Assembly: GCF_900107035.1 (NCBI RefSeq)
Contig: NZ_FNOJ01000002.1
Coordinates: 124,001 to 188,000 of the forward strand
Source of the DNA: Alicyclobacillus hesperidum
GTDB taxonomy: Bacteria > Bacillota > Bacilli > Alicyclobacillales > Alicyclobacillaceae
Reading direction: 5' to 3'
DNA length: 64,000 nucleotides
The notes beneath the pieces were generated by a model. It ran no database searches. It was not told the origin of the DNA and worked only from the letters and a program-made list of their open reading frames with translations. Of the stretch, positions 53,681 through 60,596 are shown in pieces; position 1 is the first letter of the stretch, and each line of letters starts with the position of its first letter. The translations under genes and the position numbers were made by a program.

Positions 53681-55225
53681 TTAACCATTCGGTTCGGGCT
53701 TTGCGGCCACACTTTCGGTATACGAGGAATTCGCCCCTTGAAATCGAGATTTCCCCATCCAAAGGATGGCCAGCATGGTCACCCCAGCCGGAATCAGGTC
53801 CCAAAGAAATGTGGTATGCAGGGACGCATTCATCGCATGGGCTAGCTTCTCGACAACAGGACCGGGAATCTGACTTCTTGTCGCAGGCGTGAGGATAGCC
53901 CTCGGGTCCATGCCTTGAAAACGACTGGAATACATACCCACAGCATGAAAGGCAGTGGCCACTTCCCGTTGAAACGCATGCTTTTGCACCACGCCATAGA
54001 TGACGATGCCAACCGCCATGCCCAACTCGCGCACAAACGCGTTCGTCGAACTAGCAGCACCGCGATTCCGGGCATCAAAGTCGCCCATTGCAGCCATACC
54101 AATCACCGAGAAAAACGGCCCGATGCCAAAGCCCACCATCAACATCTCGAGCAACAACTGCCAAGTTGGCGTTGCGGCGTCCAAGCGGCTGAGAAGGTAG
54201 ATACCTGCACAGAAAAGCACACAAAACGGCCACAAGACATTTCGATACGTTGTCCGTCCCGCAAGTTGCCCGGCAAACGGCGCCGTAAACGAAGACCCGA
54301 GCATCATCGGCAACAACTCTAGCCCAGCTGTCATCGCCGATCCGCCGCGAACCCCTTGGATATAGATAGGAACGTAGACAACCGCGACAATGTAGGCACT
54401 GCCACTTAAGATGCCAACCACGTTGCTACTCGCAAAAGCCCGTTTGCGGAACATGTGAAAAGAAACGACCGGTTCGCGAGCTCGCCGCTCATTGACGAGG
54501 AAAACAGCAAACAGAAGTATCGCCACGACAAACCCACCGATGATTTCGGGCGAGTTCCACGGATACTCCGCACCGCCAAATTCGAGAGCAAACATAAAGG
54601 CCGCGACTGCCGGCACAAGCGTGATGATGCCCAACCAGTCAATCACCTGCTTGCCATGTCGCTTCGACTCGTGATAACCCAAGGTGACAAGTACAAAGGA
54701 GACAATTCCAATCGGCACGTTGATATAAAAGACCCACCGCCAGCTCATGTGTTCCGTGATATAGGCGCCCAACAATGGACCAAAAATGCTGGCAATGCCG
54801 AACACCGCTCCGAACATCCCGGAAAATCTGCCCGATTGCTCCGGTGGGACGATGTCGAAAATGATGGTAAACGCGATCGGCATCAATGCACCACCGCCAA
54901 CCCCTTGAATAGCGCGGTACAACGCCAGTTGATCCATGTTCTGAGCAGTGCCGCAAAGAATGGAACCGAGCAGAAAGGCAATCAATCCAAATGCAAAAAA
55001 ACGCTTGCGCCCGTACATATCAGAAAGCTTTCCGAAAATCGGCATACCTGACATCTCGGTCAACATATACGCAGCTGTAATCCAGACGATTTTGTCCAAG
55101 CCACCAAGATGGGCGACAATGTTTCCGGTCGCGGTGGCCACAATTGTATTGTCCATGGCCGAAACGAAAATGCCGAGCAGAAGTCCCGCGATCACAAGGC
55201 ACAGGCGCGATCGCTCACTGTTCAT
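53681..55225 (-). CDS. MFS multidrug transporter, DHA2 (EmrB/QacA) family
   Basis: 514 residues with about fourteen membrane helices, the DHA2 layout. ATG 55225 lies seven bases after GGGAGAG. Motif A is GKLSDMYGRKRFF; motif D1-like sequence is SAMDNTIVATATGNIV; motif C-like is GPLLGAYITEHMSWRWVFYINVPIG. It exports hydrophobic compounds by proton antiport. No regulator gene adjoins; bactofilin genes lie upstream. The substrate is unknown. Confidence 0.93.
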   Translation of the reverse strand: MNSERSRLCLVIAGLLLGIFVSAMDNTIVATATGNIVAHLGGLDKIVWITAAYMLTEMSGMPIFGKLSDMYGRKRFFAFGLIAFLLGSILCGTAQNMDQLALYRAIQGVGGGALMPIAFTIIFDIVPPEQSGRFSGMFGAVFGIASIFGPLLGAYITEHMSWRWVFYINVPIGIVSFVLVTLGYHESKRHGKQVIDWLGIITLVPAVAAFMFALEFGGAEYPWNSPEIIGGFVVAILLFAVFLVNERRAREPVVSFHMFRKRAFASSNVVGILSGSAYIVAVVYVPIYIQGVRGGSAMTAGLELLPMMLGSSFTAPFAGQLAGRTTYRNVLWPFCVLFCAGIYLLSRLDAATPTWQLLLEMLMVGFGIGPFFSVIGMAAMGDFDARNRGAASSTNAFVRELGMAVGIVIYGVVQKHAFQREVATAFHAVGMYSSRFQGMDPRAILTPATRSQIPGPVVEKLAHAMNASLHTTFLWDLIPAGVTMLAILWMGKSRFQGANSSYTESVAAKPEPNG

Positions 55226-55251
55226 GCAAAACTCTCCCTTCACATCGACAC

Positions 55252-55860
55252 CTACGATCCACGCTGCTCACAAGATGCCACGTGCGCCCGAGGATGACAT
55301 GCATACTCCGTTTTATACTCGATCTTGTCGATGTCGCACCCAAGGCCGATGCGGATTCTGTCTCCGCGTACGATATGCGCCTTCGTGTATGTCAACATCA
55401 CGTCGTCTCCCTCAATCACGTCCGCCGTCAGCACGTGCCGCATACGTCCAAAAAACGGTTTTTTCAGAGAAACGCGCAGCGAGCCACAGCCAATCTCCCG
55501 AACGTGACAAGGCCCGTACAGACGCACATCGATGGTTCCTGCATTTAATAAGCCATCGATGGAAAACGCGCCGCGCGACAAAAACTGCTCCACTTCGCAG
55601 TCGCCGTGAACGGTCAATTCCCCCATGACGCGAACACGCTGGCCACGCAATTGGCCACCAACATCCATTTGCCCCATGATGTTGGCGAATCCCACCTGCA
55701 CATTGGCGTGCGTTTGAAACATCCCCATGACGCGCAACGATTGGCACTCCATATCGCCGGTCGAAACAGCTTCGCCCATCACGCTAATATGGTTATACGA
55801 TCCGCCGGTTATGGTGGAACTACCCATGACGCGCCAATTTTTTACCGGTTCGGCCTGCAT
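55252..55860 (-). CDS. Bactofilin-like protein (YhbE/YhbF type), shorter paralogue
   Basis: 202 residues, ATG 55860 (GTG 55869 possible). A beta-helical core of short repeats rich in Val/Gly/Met (SVMGEA, RVMGMF, NIMGQM, RVMGEL: a VMG step about every 18-20 residues) fits the bactofilin fold. A C-terminal segment (EIGCGSLRV, VIEGDD, RGDRIRIG, IEYKTEY) is shared with the next gene. In B. subtilis the yhbDEF locus encodes two bactofilins needed for flagellar hook-basal body assembly. The same order is seen here. Confidence 0.78.
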   Translation of the reverse strand: MQAEPVKNWRVMGSSTITGGSYNHISVMGEAVSTGDMECQSLRVMGMFQTHANVQVGFANIMGQMDVGGQLRGQRVRVMGELTVHGDCEVEQFLSRGAFSIDGLLNAGTIDVRLYGPCHVREIGCGSLRVSLKKPFFGRMRHVLTADVIEGDDVMLTYTKAHIVRGDRIRIGLGCDIDKIEYKTEYACHPRAHVASCEQRGS

Positions 55861-55910
55861 CGCAATCACATCCTGTATTCATCTTTCGCGGGACACATGG
55901 TCGCCTACAC

Positions 55911-56717
55911 TTACAATTGCACGATCTCGCCGACCCTCGCACCGTGTTGCCGCTTGAATTCCTCGCGATATTCAACTCGTTCCACATAAACGCCATGACC
56001 AACTGTAATCCGATTGCCGCGAATTCGTTTGGCGACGACATTCTCCACATAAATATGGTCGCCCTCGATCATATCGACCACCAATTTATGTCGACGTGCA
56101 AAAAAGCCATGCCCCCGCTCGATGCGCAAATCCGTACAACCAATTTCCTGTACTCCAGATTTAGCATGCAGACGAATATAAATCTTTTCCGCGTTGATAA
56201 GTCCTGAACTGTGCAACTGTCCTCGACACAAAAATTCCTCAGCTTCACACAAGCCGCCTAAACGAAGCACACCATTACAGTCGATGCGTTCCGCCCGTAC
56301 ATCCTTTGTCAACTGAGCGACTCCGCGCACCTCAATCTCGCGCGCAACACATCCCGCCCCAACGTGCGTGCGTCCGTGTATGTGGATGACTTCTGCGTGA
56401 ACCCCATTTTGCAGCCGAGAAGATCCATGCATGCGAAGCGTCTTCTGCACGTGACAAAGGCCACTTATGTGCATAGATCCATGGATGTCGGCCGAACCAG
56501 CCGCAACATCGCCGAAAACGTCCGCCTTTCCATGAAACGCAGCCGTTTCGGTTCGGAGATTGCCATGCACTCGAACAACGCCGTGCGCTACACATTGCTC
56601 GCACACTAAGTCGCCGTCAATGGTGCTTAGACCCTCAAGGTGTACCATTCGATAGATACCACCCATAGCCGATCCATTGCCGGACAAATGGAGATCATGA
56701 GCCGCCTCTGTTTGCAT
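55911..56717 (-). CDS. Bactofilin-like protein (YhbE/YhbF type), longer paralogue
   Basis: 268 residues from ATG 56717 (GAGGGGG upstream); the open frame from GTG 56732 overlaps the yhbD stop. A beta-helix pattern of short G/H-rich repeats (VRVHGN, ADIHGS, LRMHGS, IHIHGR, IEVRGV) is followed by the same C-terminal block as the neighbour (EIGCTDLRI, MIEGDH, RGNRITVG, VEYREEF). The unusual richness in His and Cys on the turns could bind metal, which is not known for the family. Confidence 0.78.
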   Translation of the reverse strand: MQTEAAHDLHLSGNGSAMGGIYRMVHLEGLSTIDGDLVCEQCVAHGVVRVHGNLRTETAAFHGKADVFGDVAAGSADIHGSMHISGLCHVQKTLRMHGSSRLQNGVHAEVIHIHGRTHVGAGCVAREIEVRGVAQLTKDVRAERIDCNGVLRLGGLCEAEEFLCRGQLHSSGLINAEKIYIRLHAKSGVQEIGCTDLRIERGHGFFARRHKLVVDMIEGDHIYVENVVAKRIRGNRITVGHGVYVERVEYREEFKRQHGARVGEIVQL

Positions 56718-56728
56718 GCTGCGCCCCC

Positions 56729-57352
56729 TCACAATAACCTTAGCTTGACATCTTCAATGCACTCGCTCACATCCGCGTCAAACACTAATTTTGCATCCGG
56801 ATCGATGACGAACTGGCCATCCGCACTTTGAACCACCCAGACGGACACCCCGAGCTTACGAACACAGGCAATCCGCATCCGAAAGTCAGAAAACATTGTT
56901 ATGCTCTGCTCCAGAGTTCGCAAGGCATTTCGGGCTTCGTCCAAACCCACATTTCCACTTGCAAGTGCGCGATGAACAACGCTTGCAAACACCACGTCCC
57001 GAAATGAGCAAACCTTCGTATTCGGATGCTCAAGCCGGTAGACGCGCCACGCCTGCTCCGACACGATACTCCTTTTCACCATGTCTTCACCGCAGAGCGC
57101 GATCTCCGCCGGATCCGGAGAAAATCTGCGAGCAAGCTCATCGAGCGATAAATCGTCCTTTAATTGCTTAATCTGCTCGATCCGGCTGAGTATCTTTTCC
57201 CGCGGGAAAAAGGTCTCCTGGCCTGTAAACGTCGATTTGCGGATAAACCATCCCTCTGGAATCAGGTCCTTTCGCTTCCATCGGTACAATTGACCATATG
57301 AAATCCCCGTTAAATCGAGCAACTCCTTTTTTGAGATCAACTCCTGTTCCAC
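56729..57352 (-). CDS. yhbD: MerR-like DNA-binding protein of the bactofilin locus (YhbD, DUF4004)
   Basis: 207 residues. The first 60 residues form a winged-helix MerR-type head (SKKELLDLTGISYGQLYRWKRKDLIPEGWF, then FFPREKILSRIEQIK). The rest is the YhbD-specific part (LSLDELARRFSP, SEQAWRVYRLEH). It precedes the two bactofilin genes by 11 bases, as in Bacillus. Likely a regulator or structural partner of the bactofilins. Start ATG 57352. Confidence 0.82.
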   Translation of the reverse strand: MEQELISKKELLDLTGISYGQLYRWKRKDLIPEGWFIRKSTFTGQETFFPREKILSRIEQIKQLKDDLSLDELARRFSPDPAEIALCGEDMVKRSIVSEQAWRVYRLEHPNTKVCSFRDVVFASVVHRALASGNVGLDEARNALRTLEQSITMFSDFRMRIACVRKLGVSVWVVQSADGQFVIDPDAKLVFDADVSECIEDVKLRLL

Positions 57353-57432
57353 ACCACCATCTCCTGTGCGAGATCATCGTAACATAACATTGTTACACAC
57401 ACAACAAAAATCTGCACATCAGTTTCCAAGCT

Positions 57433-57456
57433 AAAAAAACCCGCCATTTCGGCGGG
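57433..57456 (-). terminator. Intrinsic terminator of the orphan binding-protein gene
   Basis: CCCGCC (57440-57445) pairs with GGCGGG (57451-57456) around a 5-base loop, followed by seven T on the minus strand (57433-57439). It lies 41 bases after the stop at 57498 and upstream of yhbD. Confidence 0.88.
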
Positions 57457-57497
57457 CTGAGGATCTTCACAATAGCACCACATAATCGGTGGTACAA

Positions 57498-59279
57498 TTA
57501 TTTGTTCGAAACGGTCCAGTATTGCATTTCCGGAACACCAGTTGCACCGTTGTAGTACGGTAGAACGTTGTGTACGTTCGGCGCCACGACAGCCAAGGTT
57601 GCGACATTGACACCCCAGAGGAACGGCAACTGCTTAGCCGTGTACATTTCGTATTGGTAGAAGTGCTGCATGGTTTCTTGCTGTGTTGCATACGGAACGT
57701 GGGTAGCGTTGATCAAAGCATCTTCCTCTTTATCGCTATAGCCAGTGCCCGAAGGCGCACCCGTGTTGAACAAACCTTCGCCGGACGGATAGAAGCCCGG
57801 TCCGTTGTATACCCAACCGGAACCCGTAGCTAGATCCCACGTGTAGTCTTTCGGGTTGCTCGTCTTCGAAAGGAACGTCATAAATTCCTCGCCCTTAAGC
57901 GACACTTTGACCCCGATTTGCGCCCAGTCCTGTTGCATCAACTCGGCTGCGTCCAGCGAAGACTGATTGCCCGTCACATACATCAACGTCAGGTTCAGCT
58001 TCTGATTACCCTTCGTCATCACACCATTGACAAGCTTCCAACCGTGCGATTCGAGCAGTTGCTTCGCCTTCGTTGGGTTGTACGGATAAAGGTTGTTTTC
58101 CGCCGGATCATAGAACTGCGTTCTCGGCGTACCCGGAATTGGGCCCGACAGCGGTTCAGCAAATCCTTTGTAGATGCTCTTCGCAATCGTGTTATTGTCG
58201 ATGCTCATCTGCAGTGCCTGACGGACATACAGTTGATCGAAGACACTCGCGTGTGGTGCACCCGAATACATATTCATCTCCGTCCAGAAGATACCAAACG
58301 GATACTCTGGAGTGATGCTGTCACCGAGCGAGGTCAGCGCAGATTCAGATCCCAACTGGGATTGATCCAGATAACCAACGTTGATTTGACCGCTGCGCAG
58401 AGCCGCGAATTCAGCAGCATTGGAACCTTCGTACTGGAAGACAATCTTGCTCACCGTGCTCTTATGTCCGGCATAGCTGGGGTTCGGCGCAATGACCCAA
58501 TCCTGGCTCGACTTCGCGCTGACCGGCTTAAACGGACCGTCAACAACCTTGTCAAACATCAAGTTGGTTGCATTGGCACCCAAGTACTTGATTTCATCCT
58601 CAATGTTGCTCTTGACATCCATATAGGAAGCCGGGAGCGGCGTCAATTGGACAATGCCGTTGTATTCAAACCACTGTTGGTTGGCCGGTTGCTTCAAAGT
58701 GATCGTAACCTCATACTTCCCTGTGGCCTGAACGCTCTTGATGCCATCCGGAATATCGCCTGTGCCGACGCCTACAAACGGCCAAGGAGCTGGGGCGTTT
58801 TTCGCGGAGGCCGCCTTAATGACGTTCCAAGTAAACAAAACGTCCTTCGATGTTACAGGTTGCCCGTTCGACCATTTCCATTTCGGATTTATGAAAATAT
58901 GGTACACGGTTCCTTGTTTGTTGTAGGTGATCTTCTGAGCTATCGAATTATTCCAGTTGATTGAGTAGTCGTTGTTCAGCTGTAACATTGGAATATAGAG
59001 CTGATCGACCAACTGTGAATTGTAGAGTGAGTCGTTTGCCGCATTGAAGATTGGCAAAAACCACGTCAGATTTGTAGCAGGCGGCAACGCAAATTCGATC
59101 ACGCCGCCAGTCGCCGTGCTCGCTGCCCCTGTTGTCGCCGTGTTGGTTGCGCTCTGATTGGCTGGCGTTGAATTGCCGGACGCGCTGCTAGCGCCGGTCG
59201 TTCCACATCCAGCGACCCCCAAAACAACAGCAGCCGCCGCAGCCGCAGACATGAGAACTCGTTTCTTTTTCTGCACCAT
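57498..59279 (-). CDS. Orphan family 5 peptide-binding lipoprotein
   Basis: 593 residues from ATG 59279 (GGGAGG upstream). Lipoprotein signal with lipobox GVAGC (about residue 25), then a Ser/Thr/Ala-rich linker to about 58. SBP family 5 features: YHIFINPKWKWSNGQPVTSKDVLFTW, FEYNGIVQLTPLPASYM, VRQALQMSIDNNTIAKSIYKG and GFAEPLSGPIPGTPRTQFYDP. No permease or ATPase genes adjoin, so it must share a transporter encoded elsewhere or act as a sensor. A single promoter and strong terminator make it monocistronic. Confidence 0.9.
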   Translation of the reverse strand: MVQKKKRVLMSAAAAAAVVLGVAGCGTTGASSASGNSTPANQSATNTATTGAASTATGGVIEFALPPATNLTWFLPIFNAANDSLYNSQLVDQLYIPMLQLNNDYSINWNNSIAQKITYNKQGTVYHIFINPKWKWSNGQPVTSKDVLFTWNVIKAASAKNAPAPWPFVGVGTGDIPDGIKSVQATGKYEVTITLKQPANQQWFEYNGIVQLTPLPASYMDVKSNIEDEIKYLGANATNLMFDKVVDGPFKPVSAKSSQDWVIAPNPSYAGHKSTVSKIVFQYEGSNAAEFAALRSGQINVGYLDQSQLGSESALTSLGDSITPEYPFGIFWTEMNMYSGAPHASVFDQLYVRQALQMSIDNNTIAKSIYKGFAEPLSGPIPGTPRTQFYDPAENNLYPYNPTKAKQLLESHGWKLVNGVMTKGNQKLNLTLMYVTGNQSSLDAAELMQQDWAQIGVKVSLKGEEFMTFLSKTSNPKDYTWDLATGSGWVYNGPGFYPSGEGLFNTGAPSGTGYSDKEEDALINATHVPYATQQETMQHFYQYEMYTAKQLPFLWGVNVATLAVVAPNVHNVLPYYNGATGVPEMQYWTVSNK

Positions 59280-59415
59280 TTGTACCTCCCAGAAAATCGT
59301 CATACCAATCTGTAAACTAATTTAACAATTCACTCTCCGCACAATCCGCCAATTTCATCGGAAGACGCGGATAGTTCAGATAAACCTAGCTCATTGTAAA
59401 CTTTCGCGAATAGTT

Positions 59416-59444
59416 TTGTAAAGATCGTACTGCATTTTCGTCAA
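59416..59444 (-). promoter_or_regulatory. Candidate promoter of the orphan binding-protein gene
   Basis: TTGACG (59439-59444) and TTACAA (59416-59421) with a 17-base spacer on the minus strand, about 140 bases before the start codon. The long leader (about 130 bases) holds no recognised riboswitch. Confidence 0.45.
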
Positions 59445-59504
59445 GGCAAAGAATTTCGTCTGAACTTTCGTAAAATAACCATACATAGACCTGTATATAT
59501 ACAC

Positions 59505-59534
59505 ACTGCGGCCGGCATTTTCCCCGGCCGCAGT
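59505..59534 (-). terminator. Hairpin downstream of the DinB-like gene
   Basis: An 11-bp perfect stem (59505-59515 with 59524-59534; ACTGCGGCCGG arm) with an 8-base loop, eight bases after the stop at 59542. The following minus-strand sequence is AT-rich (TATATATAC) and not a T run. Confidence 0.65.
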
Positions 59535-59541
59535 ACACACA

Positions 59542-59985
59542 TCAAAGCCCCAAAAGTTTCTTCACAAGTGGTATCTGACCGCGATGATGGGCCGTGTGAG
59601 CAACCGTGTAGGCGATGAGTTGCCGTTTGTTGACCTCGCCAATACCGAGTTTTGCCCCAAACTGCGCAAGATCCGCTTCCGATAAAGCCTCAAGTGCATG
59701 TTTGGCAAACTCCAGGTTATCAGCCCACAATGCCTTGATTTTGGGAACATCCCACGACTCGGCTCGAAATGGAGCACCCGCATCGAGCTCAGGAACTTCT
59801 CCTTTAACTTGCGCAAAGAAGCGGCGCTCGACCAACGCAGTATGCTCGACAATCGAGGCGATATTGTTCAAGTTTTGCTGTGGCTTTTTCAGCCAATCGT
59901 CATCCGATAACCCTTCCAGCATCTTGTCGACGCTTGCGTGTACGTTTGCGAGCAGTTGATACAGATCGGCAACTTCCTGAATCAT
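59542..59985 (-). CDS. DinB-family four-helix protein
   Basis: 147 residues from ATG 59985 (GGCGGAAGG upstream). The putative metal-binding His triad of the DinB/YfiT fold is in SIVEHTALVE and HTAHHRGQI near the C-terminus. Members act as thiol-dependent S-transferases or are of unknown function, and some are damage-induced. No LexA box was recognised upstream. The function here is unknown. Confidence 0.82.
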   Translation of the reverse strand: MIQEVADLYQLLANVHASVDKMLEGLSDDDWLKKPQQNLNNIASIVEHTALVERRFFAQVKGEVPELDAGAPFRAESWDVPKIKALWADNLEFAKHALEALSEADLAQFGAKLGIGEVNKRQLIAYTVAHTAHHRGQIPLVKKLLGL

Positions 59986-60107
59986 GTCCTTCCGCCTCCA
60001 AAGCAAACAAAATTGTAGGGTGCGGGGCGTGTCATCATGCCATCCCCCGACAGCTCACATACCACCCCACGTATGCATCGTACATCAATTCAGGCCTAAG
60101 ATCTTCC

Positions 60108-60596
60108 TCACTGACCTTCCACGGTGAGCCCGCGTCCAATTCCTTCAAGTGTCCCAAGCAAAAACGCAACAGCGCGATTGACGTCGGGCTTGGACAAAGT
60201 TCGCGCCAACTCCAGGAAGCTTACCTTCCTGCCACTAGCGAGGCGCCTGTGCCCTTCCCCAACACCTGCTGCCAACGCCTGCGTCAAGGTGCGTACCACT
60301 TGCGGATCGAGCCCGCCTAACAGTTCGATGCATGTCATCGCATTTTTGATAGCACCGAGAACTCCAGGCTTCCTCACTTGTTCGAGAACAATCTCTGCAA
60401 TTTGCTGTTTGGCACCAAATAGGCCATGTGCCAGATCCATGAGGCCACTTTGTTGGAGATCATCGAGTATGGTGAGTGCCGCTGCCAGCGACTGTCCATG
60501 ACGAGCAACATCAGTCTGCAACTGACGCAGTGCTTCCACAACGCTCTCCTCTTCACTGATGGTTGGGCGCTCAACGGCTTGAATCGGTTGTGCCAT
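60108..60596 (-). CDS. DUF1641 protein linked to formate dehydrogenase
   Basis: 162 residues, mainly helical, with SLAAALTILDDLQQSGLMDLAHGL and LGGLDPQVVRTLTQALAAGVGEG, which match DUF1641 (B. subtilis YjgD/YrhD). It overlaps the end of the fdh gene by 26 bases in another frame. DUF1641 genes regularly follow this type of formate dehydrogenase gene, so the protein is likely an accessory or small subunit, though its biochemical role is not known. Confidence 0.87.
   Translation of the reverse strand: MAQPIQAVERPTISEEESVVEALRQLQTDVARHGQSLAAALTILDDLQQSGLMDLAHGLFGAKQQIAEIVLEQVRKPGVLGAIKNAMTCIELLGGLDPQVVRTLTQALAAGVGEGHRRLASGRKVSFLELARTLSKPDVNRAVAFLLGTLEGIGRGLTVEGQ

Noticed and set aside
57918-58964. 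348-residue open frame antisense to the orphan binding-protein gene
   Set aside because: No recognisable domain, no ribosome site, and it lies wholly within a well-supported gene.
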